DNA of 64,000 nt from JACCVL01 sp038232655 (GTDB lineage: Bacteria > Actinomycetota > Actinomycetes > Propionibacteriales > Nocardioidaceae): the NCBI GenBank assembly GCA_038232655.1, contig JBBSNM010000002.1, positions 1 through 64,000 of the forward strand. Reading direction: 5' to 3'. The notes under the pieces are model-generated. The model was given only the letters and a program-made list of their open reading frames with translations. It searched no databases and was not told the DNA's origin. Each line of letters begins with the position of its first letter. Position 1 is the first letter of the stretch. The translations under genes were made by a program, and so were the position numbers. This document shows, piece by piece, positions 44,226 to 53,991 of the stretch.

Positions 44226-46745
44226 GTGGCAACCGTTCCGAGTAGCGCGCGGGTGGTCGTGATCGGCGCCGGAATCGTCGGCAACAGCCTCGTCTACCAC
44301 CTGGCCCGGCTGGGCTGGCGCGACATCGTGCAGATCGACAAGGGTCCGCTGCCGAACCCGGGCGGCTCCACCGGACACGCCTCCAACTTCATCTTCCCGG
44401 TGGACCACTCCCGCGAGATCACCGACCTGACGCTGGACAGCGTCGAGCAGTACCGCGAGATGGGCGTGTTCACGCAGTCCGGTGGTTTCGAGGTGGCCCG
44501 CACCGAGGAGCGGATGGAGGAGCTGCGTCGCCGGATGTCGTCGGCGCGGGCGTGGGGGATCCAGTCCGAGCTGGTGAGCCCCGCGCAGGTGGTCGAGCAG
44601 GTGCCCTTCCTCGACCCGTCGGTCATCGTCGGCGCCTTCTGGACCCCGTCGGTCGGCGTCGTCGACTCGCTGCGCGCCGGCACGATCATGCGGGAGCGCG
44701 CCCAGTCGCTGGGTGCGCTGCAGGTGGTGCCGACGGTCGAGGTCGTCGGTCTCGACGTCGCGGATGGACGGATCAGCCGCGTTCGTACGAGCGGTGGCGA
44801 CATCGAGGCCGGCACCGTCGTCATCGCATGCGGCGTCTGGAGCCCGGCGCTGGCGGAGATGGCCGGCGCTCGCATCCCGCTCACTCCCGCGGTGCACCAG
44901 ATGATCAGCGTCGGGCCGATCCCGCAGCTGGCCGAACGCGAGGGCGAGATCTCGTACCCGATCGTCCGTGACATGGACACCTTCTGCTACGAGCGCCAGC
45001 ACGGGGCCGACATGGAGGTCGGCTCGTACGCGCACCGGGCGATCCTGCACGAGCCCGGCGAGATCCCGTCGATCGAGCAGGCCAAGCTGTCGCCCACCGA
45101 GATGCCGTTCACCTCCGACGACTTCGACCCGCAGCTGGAGCAGGCCTTCGAGCTGATGCCCGACGCGCTCGGCGCCGACGGGGCCGAGATCCGCTACGCC
45201 ATCAACGGGCTGCTGTCGCTGACCCCCGACGGTGCACCGATCCTCGGCGAGACCCCGGAGGTCAAGGGCTTGTGGTCGGCAGCCGCGGTGTGGGTCAAGG
45301 AGGGCCCGGGGGTCGGCCGGCTGGTCGCGGAGTGGATGACCGACGGCACCCCCGAGGTCGACCTCAGCCACTCCGACATCGCCCGCTTCTACCCCCACCA
45401 GCAGACTCGCGCGCACGTGCAGGCCCGCACCAGCGAGGCGTTCAACAAGACCTACGGCATCGTGCACCCCGGCGAGCAGTGGTCGAGCGACCGGGGCAAG
45501 CGCCTGGCACCGATGCACGCCAGCCAGCAGCAGCTGGGGGCGGTCTTCTTCGAGGCGGTCGGGTGGGAGCGCCCGTTCTGGTACGCGAGCAACGAGGCGT
45601 TGCTGGGCGACTACGGCGACGCGGTGCTGCCGCGCGAGCACGAGTGGGACGCCCGCTGGTGGTCGCCCATCATCAACGCCGAGCACCTGGCGATGCGGGA
45701 CCGGGCCGGCGTCGTCGACCTGTCCGCGTTCGCGATCTTCGACATCGTCGGCCCCGGCGCGGCCGGCGCGGTGCAGGGCGCCGTCGTGGCCCAGACCGAC
45801 GTGGCACCCGGGCGGGTCATCTACACCCCGGTGCTCGACCAGCGCGGCGGGTTCCGCTCCGACCTGACGGTCATGCGGCTGGGCGACGACCACTACCGCG
45901 TGGTCACCGGCGGCGCGCACGGCATGGTCGACCGCAAGACGTTCATCGACGCGATGCCGGCCGACGGCAGCGCGCAGGTCGTCGACCTGACATCCGCCTA
46001 CACCACCATCGGGCTGTGGGGCCCACGCGCCCGCGACATCTTGGGCTCGATCACCTCGGCCGACGTCAGCCACGACGGCTTCGGGTTCGCTCGCTGCCGA
46101 GACATCGAGGTCGACACGCTGTCGGTGCTCGCCTCGCGCATCTCCTACGTCGGTGAACTGGGCTGGGAGCTGTACGTGCCCATGGAGCAGGGCGCCCGGC
46201 TGTGGGACCTGGTGCTGTCGGCCGGCGCAACCCACGGCGCGGTGCCGGTGGGCATCGGCGTCTACGCCACCACCGGCCGGCTGGAGAAGGGCTACCGCGC
46301 GATGGGCGCCGAGCTCGACAGCGAGCGCACCATCCCCGAGGCGGGGATGATGCGTCCGCGGGTCAAGGACGCCGACTTCGTCGGCCGGGAGGCCTACCTC
46401 AAGCAGCGCGCCGCCGAGCCCGCGTCGGTGCTGTGCACGCTCGCCGTCGACGACCACACCGCAGCGAGCGGCCAGCGGCGGTTCATGCTCGGCGGCGAGC
46501 CAATCCTGACCCGCGACGGTGAGCCGCTCGTCGACGGGCACGGGCACCGGTCGTACGTCACCTCGGCAGGGCCCGCGCCGTCGCTGGGCAAGCACCTGCT
46601 GATGGCCTACCTGCCGCCGAACAGGGCGGTCGTCGGCACCCAGCTGGCGGTCAGCTACATGGAGGAGCGCTACCCGGTGACGGTGGCCACCGCCGATGCC
46701 ACCCCGCCGTTCGACCCCGCCAACGAGCGGATCAGGGGGGAATGA
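44226..46745 (+). CDS. FAD-dependent dimethylglycine/sarcosine dehydrogenase-like protein with GcvT domain
   Basis: 839 aa. Residues about 1-370: DAO-type FAD domain (VVVIGAGIVGNSLVYHLARLG, STGHASNFIFP, NGLLSLTPDGAPILGE). Then FAO_M and GcvT/aminomethyltransferase domains (LSAFAIFDIVGPGA, GYRAMGAELDSERT, VGREAYLKQRA). The family oxidatively demethylates dimethylglycine or sarcosine and delivers the C1 to THF as methylene-THF. GTG 44226 is set by AGGAGG 7 bases upstream. Electrons should go to the EtfBA pair encoded next, which overlaps by 4 bases. Dimethylglycine is the likeliest substrate because it is the product of betaine demethylation. Confidence 0.88.
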   Translation: MATVPSSARVVVIGAGIVGNSLVYHLARLGWRDIVQIDKGPLPNPGGSTGHASNFIFPVDHSREITDLTLDSVEQYREMGVFTQSGGFEVARTEERMEELRRRMSSARAWGIQSELVSPAQVVEQVPFLDPSVIVGAFWTPSVGVVDSLRAGTIMRERAQSLGALQVVPTVEVVGLDVADGRISRVRTSGGDIEAGTVVIACGVWSPALAEMAGARIPLTPAVHQMISVGPIPQLAEREGEISYPIVRDMDTFCYERQHGADMEVGSYAHRAILHEPGEIPSIEQAKLSPTEMPFTSDDFDPQLEQAFELMPDALGADGAEIRYAINGLLSLTPDGAPILGETPEVKGLWSAAAVWVKEGPGVGRLVAEWMTDGTPEVDLSHSDIARFYPHQQTRAHVQARTSEAFNKTYGIVHPGEQWSSDRGKRLAPMHASQQQLGAVFFEAVGWERPFWYASNEALLGDYGDAVLPREHEWDARWWSPIINAEHLAMRDRAGVVDLSAFAIFDIVGPGAAGAVQGAVVAQTDVAPGRVIYTPVLDQRGGFRSDLTVMRLGDDHYRVVTGGAHGMVDRKTFIDAMPADGSAQVVDLTSAYTTIGLWGPRARDILGSITSADVSHDGFGFARCRDIEVDTLSVLASRISYVGELGWELYVPMEQGARLWDLVLSAGATHGAVPVGIGVYATTGRLEKGYRAMGAELDSERTIPEAGMMRPRVKDADFVGREAYLKQRAAEPASVLCTLAVDDHTAASGQRRFMLGGEPILTRDGEPLVDGHGHRSYVTSAGPAPSLGKHLLMAYLPPNRAVVGTQLAVSYMEERYPVTVATADATPPFDPANERIRGE

Positions 46746-47521
46746 CGATGACCGACGTCCTGGTGTGCATCAAGCGGGTGCCGGGCGCGTCCGGTGAGGT
46801 GCTCCTGTCCGACGACGGGCAGCGCGTCGACGCCCGGCACGTGGGCTGGACGCTCAGCGCGCACGAGGAGTGCGCGATCGAGCTGGCCACCCGAGTCGCC
46901 GGCGACACCGGCGGTACGGCGACGGTGCTGACCGTCGGCCCGGCGGACGCGATCGAGCAGCTGCGCGACGCGCTGGCGGTCGGCTGCGGCCGGGCGGTGC
47001 TGGTCGAGGCCGAGACCGACCGGTTCGGCCCGGTTGACGTGGCCGCCGCCATCGCCGAGGTGGTGCGCGCACACGAGGCCGACGACACGTCGTACGGGCT
47101 GGTGCTGCTTGGCAACGACGCTGCCGACACCGGTGACTTCCAGGTGCCGGTCCGGCTGGCGTACGCGCTCGGTCGGCCGGTGGTCACCGGCATCTCGACC
47201 TGCACCGTCGAGGGCGACCTGGTCGTGGCGCACGGCGACGGACCGGACGGGCCAGAGACGTTCGAGCTGCCGGTGCCGGCCGTCGTCGCGGTGATGGAGG
47301 GTGGGGTGGCCCCGCGCTACCCGTCGGTGATGGGGCGGATGAAGGCCAAGAAGGTGGCGATCGAACAGGTCGCGGCCGAGTTCGAGCCCGTGGGCTCCGG
47401 CCGGGTGCTGCTCACCCTGCCGCCCGAGCAGCCCAGTGCGGTGCAGCTGCTCGGACAGGGGCCGGACGCGGCACCTGCGGTGGTCGACCTGTTGGAGGAG
47501 CTGGGGATGGTGTCGCGATGA
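46742..47521 (+). CDS. etfB: Electron transfer flavoprotein beta subunit
   Basis: 259 aa with the ETF beta fold: VLVCIKRVPGASGEVLL, LTVGPADAIEQLRDALAVG, VLLGNDAADTGDFQVP and a C-terminal MKAKKVAIEQ. Overlaps the flavoprotein stop (ATGA) and etfA (ATGA). A dedicated acceptor for the dehydrogenase upstream, feeding the respiratory chain. Confidence 0.92.
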   Translation: MTMTDVLVCIKRVPGASGEVLLSDDGQRVDARHVGWTLSAHEECAIELATRVAGDTGGTATVLTVGPADAIEQLRDALAVGCGRAVLVEAETDRFGPVDVAAAIAEVVRAHEADDTSYGLVLLGNDAADTGDFQVPVRLAYALGRPVVTGISTCTVEGDLVVAHGDGPDGPETFELPVPAVVAVMEGGVAPRYPSVMGRMKAKKVAIEQVAAEFEPVGSGRVLLTLPPEQPSAVQLLGQGPDAAPAVVDLLEELGMVSR

Positions 47522-48522
47522 TCGCCGTGCTGGTGGAGACCGACGCCGACGGCGTCCTGGTGGTCTCGCAGGAGGCCCTGACCTTCGGGCGCGGGCTGGC
47601 CGAGCGAGCCGGCGGCCTACCGCTGCATGCGGTCCTCGTGGGCCGGCCAGGTGAGGAACCGCCCCCGGGCGTGCTCACCCAGCTGGGCGAGCAGGGCGTG
47701 GCTTCGGTGCACCACGTCGTCGACGACCAGCTGACCGCGTACTCCGCGGCCGCGTGGGCCGCTGCGCTGGTCGACGTCGTGCGATCGGCCGGTGCGGCCG
47801 TCGTGCTGGCGGCCGGCACGCCCCGCGGCAACGAGGTGCTAGCGCACACGGCCACCCGCCTCGGCGTCGCCATGGCCGCCAACGTCGTGGGGATAGACAC
47901 CGTGGGCGCCGATGCCGGCGACCCGCTGATCGTGACCCGGCAGGTCGTCGGCGGTGCCGTTCTCGAGCAGATGCGGCTCGACGACCCCGTCGCGGTGCTG
48001 TCGGTGGCCGGGCATGCGGTGGAACCGGTCGCGGGCGAGACCGCCACCACGCCCGACGTCGTCGAGCTGTCACCCACGCTCGCCGACGCCGACCTGGTGG
48101 CCCGGGTGGTGCGTACCGGCGAGAAGGTGCCGGACGCGTCGGGTGCGCTGACCTCGGCGCGGGTCGTGGTCGGCGCTGGCCGCGGGGCTGGCAGCGCGGA
48201 CGGCTTTAAGGACGTGGTGCGGCTCAGCGAGCTGCTCGGCGGCGCGGTCGGCGTCTCGCGGGTGGTGACCAGCCTCGGCTGGCGCCCGCACCACGAGCAG
48301 GTCGGCCAGACCGGTAGCCGGATCTCGCCTGACCTCTACATCGCCTGCGGGATCAGCGGCGCGATCCAGCACTGGGCCGGCTGCTCGAGTGCCAAGACGA
48401 TCCTGGCGGTCAACACCGACCCGGACGCGCCGATGGTCACCCGGGCGCACTATGCGGTGATCGGCGACCTGCACGAGATCGTCCCCGCGATCAACGAGGA
48501 GATCGAGCGCCGCCGCACCTGA
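47518..48522 (+). CDS. etfA: Electron transfer flavoprotein alpha subunit
   Basis: 334 aa. The C-terminal FAD domain shows the ETF alpha signature (YIACGISGAIQHWAGCSSAK, AVNTDPDAPM, YAVIGDLHEIVPAI). It binds FAD and passes electrons to ETF:quinone oxidoreductase. Last gene of the operon; a bidirectional terminator follows at once. Confidence 0.93.
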   Translation: MIAVLVETDADGVLVVSQEALTFGRGLAERAGGLPLHAVLVGRPGEEPPPGVLTQLGEQGVASVHHVVDDQLTAYSAAAWAAALVDVVRSAGAAVVLAAGTPRGNEVLAHTATRLGVAMAANVVGIDTVGADAGDPLIVTRQVVGGAVLEQMRLDDPVAVLSVAGHAVEPVAGETATTPDVVELSPTLADADLVARVVRTGEKVPDASGALTSARVVVGAGRGAGSADGFKDVVRLSELLGGAVGVSRVVTSLGWRPHHEQVGQTGSRISPDLYIACGISGAIQHWAGCSSAKTILAVNTDPDAPMVTRAHYAVIGDLHEIVPAINEEIERRRT

Positions 48523-48528
48523 CCCGGC

Positions 48529-48580
48529 AAAGTTGTCACGCCAGAATGCGTTCTAACGCAACGTGGCGGTGACAACTTTT
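48529..48580. terminator. Bidirectional terminator between etfA and the convergent GNAT gene
   Basis: Long stem AAAGTTGTCACGCCA (48529-48543) with 48564-48579, one bulge, and an inner GCGTT-CT-AACGC hairpin. A- and T-runs lie on both sides, so it can act on both strands. Confidence 0.75.
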
Positions 48581-48593
48581 GGGGAGGCTGGGG

Positions 48594-49736
48594 TCAGCGG
48601 GGGTCGGTGGCGAGCAGGTCGTACCAGGCGCCGTCCTCGTGCACCTGCTCGTCGCCCACACCGGCCACCCCATCGAGTCGGAAGTGGCCGACCCGGGTGA
48701 AGCCGGCCCGCTCGGCGACGTGCCGGCTGGCGGCGTTGTGCCACGAGGCGCCCAGCTGCACCCGGTGCCGGCCGAGACCACCGTCGGCGGTCGGCGCGAA
48801 GGCATGGCCGAGGACCAGCTCGAGGGCTTCGCCGACGACGCCGCACCCCCGTGCGTCGGGGTGGGTCCAGTAGCCCACCTCGGCGTTTCCCGGGCACGCG
48901 TGGTCGTCGAGGCGGAACAGCCCGATGTCGCCAAGGAGCCGGTCGCTGTCTCGGTCGGCCACCGCCCAGGTGAGGCCCTTACCGAGGGAGGCGTCCAACC
49001 GGCGGTTCAGCACGAAGCTGCGTGCGTCGTCGATGGTGTATGGGTGCGGCAACCGCGGCAGCCAGTGCCGCGTGCGCCGGTCGCTGCAAGCCTCGACGAT
49101 GCGGGGCAGGTCGGCGTCGGTGTGTGGTCGCAGCCGTACGTGCTCGCCTTCGAGCACCGGGGCCAACCACCAGGTCGTACGGGGCCGGCCGTCGTCGTCG
49201 GGACGCAACGTCGCCAGCCAGGCGTCGCGCAGCTCACCGCGCTGCGGGGAGTACGCCGGCACCTCGCCGTGGAAGGTGAATCCGCACGCCCAGGCGACCC
49301 GCCACGAGTCGAGGTTGCCGACGTGGGTCTCCCAGTGCACGACCGGCATGCCGACCGTGTCGAAGGCCCACCGGGTCGCCAGCCGCACCGCCCGGGTCAT
49401 CACCCCGCGCCCGCGCGCCCACGGATGCAGCATGAAGCCGATGTCGGGCCGGGCGCCGGCGCGGATGTCGACATGCCCGGCGAAGCGCGCGCCGCCGCTG
49501 TCGTCGGCGGTGTCGATGGCCCAGCCATGGCTGGTCTGCTCGCGCCAACCCGCCGGGCTGATCTCGGCGATGAACCGCTCGGCGTCGGGCGGGGTGTACG
49601 GAACTGGCACCGTCGTCCAGCGCTGGCTCTCGGGGTCGCGGCACATGCGGGTGACCTCGTCGATGTCGTCGAGCCGGCGCTCGCGCAGCGTCACGACCCC
49701 GTCGCTCAGCAGCGGCACATCGACGTCAGGTGACAT
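48594..49736 (-). CDS. Tandem GNAT (RimJ/RimL-type) acetyltransferase
   Basis: 380 aa with two GNAT domains in one chain: the first (about 10-185) has FMLHPWARGRGVMTRAV and VGNLDSWRVAWACGF, the second (about 205-375) has VGYWTHPDARGCGVVGEAL and NAASRHVAERAGF, the acetyl-CoA and substrate motifs of RimJ/RimL proteins. Acceptors are unknown (N-terminal amine or a small molecule). ATG 49736 has GAGGAT upstream. Convergent with etfA. Confidence 0.85.
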   Translation of the reverse strand: MSPDVDVPLLSDGVVTLRERRLDDIDEVTRMCRDPESQRWTTVPVPYTPPDAERFIAEISPAGWREQTSHGWAIDTADDSGGARFAGHVDIRAGARPDIGFMLHPWARGRGVMTRAVRLATRWAFDTVGMPVVHWETHVGNLDSWRVAWACGFTFHGEVPAYSPQRGELRDAWLATLRPDDDGRPRTTWWLAPVLEGEHVRLRPHTDADLPRIVEACSDRRTRHWLPRLPHPYTIDDARSFVLNRRLDASLGKGLTWAVADRDSDRLLGDIGLFRLDDHACPGNAEVGYWTHPDARGCGVVGEALELVLGHAFAPTADGGLGRHRVQLGASWHNAASRHVAERAGFTRVGHFRLDGVAGVGDEQVHEDGAWYDLLATDPR

Positions 49737-49800
49737 GGGTTCATCCTCACTGTGGCGCGGTTTGACGGGCAACCGGCTTTCGCCACCCGTACGCTCCGGG

Positions 49801-49919
49801 CTGCCAGATGTCGGGCTGCCAGATGTCGGTGCCGCGCGCCACGTTTACGTGGCGGGCCGGCCCTTTACGTGGGTTGCGCGCCCCGCAAAGGCACGGCCGG
49901 CCACGTTTACGTGGCGCGC
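49801..49919. repeat. Tandem 15-bp repeat plus large inverted repeat
   Basis: Two copies of CTGCCAGATGTCGGG/T lie at 49801-49830. Then two near-inverted arms (about 49834-49862 and 49895-49919), each containing the palindrome GCCACGTTTACGTGGC, flank a third degenerate copy (CCTTTACGTGGG). It fills the gap after galK and before the GNAT start. Role unknown; possible terminator or REP-like element. Confidence 0.7.
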
Positions 49920-49935
49920 GGACGGGGGGTGCGGG

Positions 49936-51084
49936 TCAGAGCGGGCCGGCGCCGGGGCCGGGCTCGACCGCGAACACCGCCGGCTCCCGCCAGCCTGCGG
50001 CGGCGAACGCCGTGCGGCAGGCGTCGGCGACCGCGTCGGCATCGGTCGAGCGGGTCAGTGCGATGGCGCTGCCGCCGAAGCCGCCGCCGGTCATCCGCGC
50101 ACCCAGCGCACCTGCTGAGACCGCCGCGTCGACGGCGACGTCCAGCTCTGGACAGCTGATCTCGAAGTCGTCGCGCAACGACGCGTGCGAGGCGACGAAG
50201 GCCTGGCCGAGGTCCGTCCACGCTCCGGCGCGCAGCTGCGCCACCGCCTCGTGCACGCGGGTGTTGTCGGTGACCACGTGTCGCGCCCGGCGCAACAGCA
50301 CTTCCCCGTCGTCGGTGAGGTCCCGCAGCTTGTCGAGGTCACCGAGTTCGACGTCGCGCAGCGATGCGGCGCCCAGCAGCGCCGCCGCCCGCTCGCACTG
50401 GCGGCGTACGGCGGGGTAGCCACCGCCGTCCGCCAGCGTGTGCGCTGCCCTGGTGTCGACGACGAGCAGCAGCAGCCCGGCGCCGGCGAGGTCACACGGT
50501 TCGTGCTCGAGCATCATCGTGCGGGTGTCCAGCAGCAGCGCCTGGCCCGCTCGACCGTGCATCGAGGCCACCTGGTCCATCACCCCGGTCGGAGCGCCGG
50601 CGTAGTCGTTCTCGGCCGTACGCGCCAGCGCGGCGATGCGGTCGCGGCCGAGCCCGAGGCCCAGCCGGTCGTCGACGGCCACCGCGACCGCGCACTCCAG
50701 CGCTGCTGACGAGGACAGGCCGGCGCCCAGCGGGACGTCGCTGTCGACCCACAGGTCCAGGCCGGGCAGCTCGTTCCCGGCAGACCGCAGCGCCCACATG
50801 ACACCGGCGACGTAGGCCGCCCAGCCCCAGACATCGCCCGGCCGGGTGTCGACGGTGGTCACGACCGCGGCGCCGGGGTCGTCGGCCTGCGCCGACCACA
50901 TCCGCAGCCGGTCGTCGCCGCGGACGCGCAGGGCCACCTTGGTGTGCCGGTTGATGGCGAACGGCAGCACCCAGCCGTCGTTGTAGTCGGTGTGCTCGCC
51001 CATCAGGTTGACCCGACCGGGCGCCGCCCAGCCCCACTCCGGCCTGCCCTCGGGCGCGGCTCGCGCGTGGTGCTGCTCGCTCAT
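49936..51084 (-). CDS. galK: Galactokinase
   Basis: 382-aa GHMP kinase phosphorylating galactose at C1. GRVNLMGEHTDYNDG (sugar recognition), PLGAGLSSSAALECA (phosphate loop), MTGGGFGGSAIAL (motif 3). ATG 51084 overlaps the DeoR stop (ATGA). Third gene of the minus-strand galactoside operon. No galT or galE is in the window, so the next Leloir steps must be elsewhere. Confidence 0.93.
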   Translation of the reverse strand: MSEQHHARAAPEGRPEWGWAAPGRVNLMGEHTDYNDGWVLPFAINRHTKVALRVRGDDRLRMWSAQADDPGAAVVTTVDTRPGDVWGWAAYVAGVMWALRSAGNELPGLDLWVDSDVPLGAGLSSSAALECAVAVAVDDRLGLGLGRDRIAALARTAENDYAGAPTGVMDQVASMHGRAGQALLLDTRTMMLEHEPCDLAGAGLLLLVVDTRAAHTLADGGGYPAVRRQCERAAALLGAASLRDVELGDLDKLRDLTDDGEVLLRRARHVVTDNTRVHEAVAQLRAGAWTDLGQAFVASHASLRDDFEISCPELDVAVDAAVSAGALGARMTGGGFGGSAIALTRSTDADAVADACRTAFAAAGWREPAVFAVEPGPGAGPL

Positions 51085-51839
51085 GAGGCAGAGTCTCGAC
51101 CCTGCACCACGTCGGCGAGCAGCACTTCCCCCACGTGGTCGTGCAGCCGCGCCCTCGCCTCCCGGGAGAGCTGGGAGTCGCTGACCAGGACGTCGGCCTG
51201 CGCCAGCGGCGCGACGGTGGCGATGCCGACCGCACCCCACTTGGTGTGGTCGGCGACCACGACGAGGTGCCGGGCCGCCCGGATCAGGGCCTTGTTGGTC
51301 TCGGCCTCCAGCAGGTTGGGGGTGCTGAAGCCGCTGCGCTCGTCCATCCCGTGGGTGCCGAGGAAGACGGTGTCGAGGTTGATGGAGGTCAGAGACCCGA
51401 CCGCGACCGGCCCCACCAGGGCGTCGGACGGCGTGCGCACGCCGCCGGTGAGCACGACCACCTGGTCGGCTCGGCCGGACTCGTGGAACATCTCGGCCAC
51501 CGGTGGTGAGTTCGTCACCACGGTGAGCCGGGCGACATCGAGCAGCTCGCGCGCCAGCGCCCACGTCGTCGTGCCGGCAGAAAGCCCGACCGCCTGACCG
51601 GGTCGCACCAGCTCGGCCGCCCGGCGGGCGATGCCACGCTTCTCCACCTGCTCGCGCAGCGACTTCTCGGCGAATCCGGGCTCATCGGTGCTGCCGGCCA
51701 TCGGCACGGTCGCGCCGCCGTGCACCTTGTCGATCAGACCCCGGCGAACGAGGACGTCGAGGTCGCGGCGGATCGTCATGTCGGACACCTGGAACCGGGC
51801 CACCAGGTCGCCGACCCGGGCGGCGCCGTCGCGCTGCAC
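51081..51839 (-). CDS. DeoR-family regulator, start disturbed by a frameshift
   Basis: 252 aa from GTG 51839. Helix-turn-helix VGDLVARFQVSDMTIRRDL with the following HGGA motif, and a sugar-phosphate-sensing domain (VGLSAGTTTWALAREL, VTNSPPVAEMF, VVVADHTKWG). The expected N-terminus (VLAQQRQ, from GTG 51877 just after the galA stop) is in another frame, so a one-base shift lies near 51855-51860. The GTG 51839 version lacks only about 12 residues of the first helix. Repressor of the galactoside genes, probably sensing a galactose phosphate (inference). Confidence 0.78.
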   Translation of the reverse strand: MQRDGAARVGDLVARFQVSDMTIRRDLDVLVRRGLIDKVHGGATVPMAGSTDEPGFAEKSLREQVEKRGIARRAAELVRPGQAVGLSAGTTTWALARELLDVARLTVVTNSPPVAEMFHESGRADQVVVLTGGVRTPSDALVGPVAVGSLTSINLDTVFLGTHGMDERSGFSTPNLLEAETNKALIRAARHLVVVADHTKWGAVGIATVAPLAQADVLVSDSQLSREARARLHDHVGEVLLADVVQGRDSAS

Positions 51840-51878
51840 CAGGTCGAGGTCAGCGTCTGCCGCTGCTGGGCGAGCACC

Positions 51879-53969
51879 TCAGTGGCCCTTCGCCCGCTGG
51901 ACGACGGCTACGGCCCCACCGGGCAGTCGCAGCTCCGCCTCGTTGACCGCCCCGCTGACCAGGTCGGTGCCCGCGATCGGCAGCACTGCCGGCTCGGTGC
52001 CGTGGTTGAGGGCGAACACGAACGTCGCGTCGTCGCCACGCCGGCGCACCACCTCAACGTCCGTCGGAACGGCGTATGGGGCCAGCACGCCAGCATCCGC
52101 GCACGCCCGCCGCACAATCGTCGCCGTCGTGGCGTCGTCGGTCCGGGTCGCGACGTACCAAGCGAGTCCGGAGCCGTACCGGTGCCGGGTCACGGCGGGC
52201 GCACCGGGGACCGGCCCGTCGAAGTAGGTCAGGACGGCGTCGGCGCCGGTGAGGTGCAGGTCCTCGGCCCAGACGTCGGCCACCCCGGCGTCGGCCCCGG
52301 TGTCGGCGGCCGCGTCGCCCCCCGCCGCGACCAGCCGCACCCGTTCCCCGCGGCGTAGTGGGCAGAACTCCTCGACCCGCACGCCGAGGACGTCGCGGAA
52401 GGCACCGGGGTAGCCGCCCAGGTGCACGTGGTCGTTGTCATCGACCGTGCCCGAGAAGTAGGTGACCAGCAGGTGGCCGCCGGCCTGGACGTAGGCGGCG
52501 AACGCCTTGGCCGTCTGGTCCGTGACCAGGTGGAGTGTCGGTGCGAGAACCAACCGGTACCCCGACAGCTCCATGTCGCCGGTCGGCGGCGGCAGCACGT
52601 CGACGGTGAGCCCGGCCGCCAGCAACGCTCGGTGCAGGGCGAGGGCGCGGTCGCGGTAGGTGACGTCGACCGAGGGGGTGGCGTCGCGCTCGGTGGCCCA
52701 CCACGACTGCCAGTCGAACACCAGCGCGACGTCGGCCTGCACCGTGCTGCCGAGGACCGGCGCCAGCCGGGCCAGCGCCGCGCCGAGGTCCACGACCTCG
52801 CGCCACAGCCGGCTGTCGGTCCCCGCATGCGGCACCAGCGCGGAGTGGTACTTCTCGGCTCCCGCGCGGGACTGGCGCCACTGGAAAAACAGCGCGCCGT
52901 CTGCCCCCCGCGCCACGTGCTGCAGGCTGTTGCGCAGGGTCTCGCCGGGTCGCTTGGCGACGTTGCGGGGCTGCCAGTTGACGGCGCTGGTCGAGTGCTC
53001 CATCAGCAGCCACGGCCGCCCGCGGGCCAACCCCCGCGTGACGTCGGCGCAGAATGCCAGCTCGCGGTGGTTGTCGGGATCAGCCGCGAGCAGGTAGTGG
53101 TCGTTGCTGACCAGGTCGACCTCGCCGGCCCATCGCCAGTAGTCGACGACCTCGGTGTGCGCCATGAAGTTCGTCGTGACCGGCACGTCCGGTGTGAACC
53201 GGCGCAGCACGTCGCGCTCGGCCACAAAGCAGGCCAGGTGCTCGTCGGAGCTGAACCGGCGAAAGTCCAGCGCCTGGCCCGGGTTGCCGAAGGTCGGTGT
53301 CGACCGTGGTGGCAGCACCTGCGCGAACTCGCCGTAGCGCTGGGACCAGAACGACGTGCCCCAGGCGTCGTTGAGCGCGTCGATGTCGCCGTAGCGGTCG
53401 GCCAGCCAGGCGCGGAAGGCCGCCGCGCTGGTGTCGCACCAGCAGCAGGTGGTGTGGCAGGCGTACTCGTTGCCGACGTGCCACAGCGCCAGCGCCGGGT
53501 GCCCGGCGTAGCGATGGGCCAGCCGCTCGGCCAACACGGCGGCGCGCTCGCGAAAGACCGTCGAGCTGGGACAGTACGCCTGCCGGCTGCCGGGCCACTG
53601 GGGGTGACCGTCCTGGTCGACCGGCAGTGTGTCCGGGTGCAGCTGGGCCAGCCAGGGTGGGGGAGACGCGGTGGCCGTGGCCAGGTCGACGTCGATGTGT
53701 GCCTCGCCGAGCAGGTCGAGCACGCGGTCGAGCCACCCGAACTCGTACTCGCCCGGTCGCGGCTCGAGGTGCGCCCAGGAGAAGACCCCGACGGTCACCA
53801 TCGTCACGCCGGCCGCCCGCATCAGCGCGACGTCCTCGGGCCAGACCTGCTCCGGCCACTGCTCGGGGTTGTAGTCGCCACCGAAGGCCATCCGTGCGGC
53901 CCGAGTCACCACGCCCGCCATGGGTGCACCGTGGACCCGCCTGGGCGCCAAGTCAACAGAGTCGAACAT
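51879..53969 (-). CDS. Beta-galactosidase, GH42
   Basis: 696 aa. N-terminal barrel GGDYNPEQWPEQVWPEDVALM; acid/base Glu168 in HVGNEYACH; a Cys cluster (C133, C171, C175, C176, C178) suits the GH42 zinc site; nucleophile Glu324 in LLMEHSTSAVNWQ. Trimerisation and C-terminal beta domains follow. No signal peptide, so it acts on imported galactosides. Start ATG 53969 is chosen by length; no clear ribosome site; ATG 53921 is an alternative. First gene of the operon with deoR and galK. Confidence 0.9.
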   Translation of the reverse strand: MFDSVDLAPRRVHGAPMAGVVTRAARMAFGGDYNPEQWPEQVWPEDVALMRAAGVTMVTVGVFSWAHLEPRPGEYEFGWLDRVLDLLGEAHIDVDLATATASPPPWLAQLHPDTLPVDQDGHPQWPGSRQAYCPSSTVFRERAAVLAERLAHRYAGHPALALWHVGNEYACHTTCCWCDTSAAAFRAWLADRYGDIDALNDAWGTSFWSQRYGEFAQVLPPRSTPTFGNPGQALDFRRFSSDEHLACFVAERDVLRRFTPDVPVTTNFMAHTEVVDYWRWAGEVDLVSNDHYLLAADPDNHRELAFCADVTRGLARGRPWLLMEHSTSAVNWQPRNVAKRPGETLRNSLQHVARGADGALFFQWRQSRAGAEKYHSALVPHAGTDSRLWREVVDLGAALARLAPVLGSTVQADVALVFDWQSWWATERDATPSVDVTYRDRALALHRALLAAGLTVDVLPPPTGDMELSGYRLVLAPTLHLVTDQTAKAFAAYVQAGGHLLVTYFSGTVDDNDHVHLGGYPGAFRDVLGVRVEEFCPLRRGERVRLVAAGGDAAADTGADAGVADVWAEDLHLTGADAVLTYFDGPVPGAPAVTRHRYGSGLAWYVATRTDDATTATIVRRACADAGVLAPYAVPTDVEVVRRRGDDATFVFALNHGTEPAVLPIAGTDLVSGAVNEAELRLPGGAVAVVQRAKGH

Positions 53970-53991
53970 AGGAAGCGACCAGAGTTGTGTG

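Noticed and set aside
44181..46595. 804-aa minus-strand open frame
   Set aside because: Shadow of the dimethylglycine-dehydrogenase gene; His/Arg/Gly-rich composition and no motifs.
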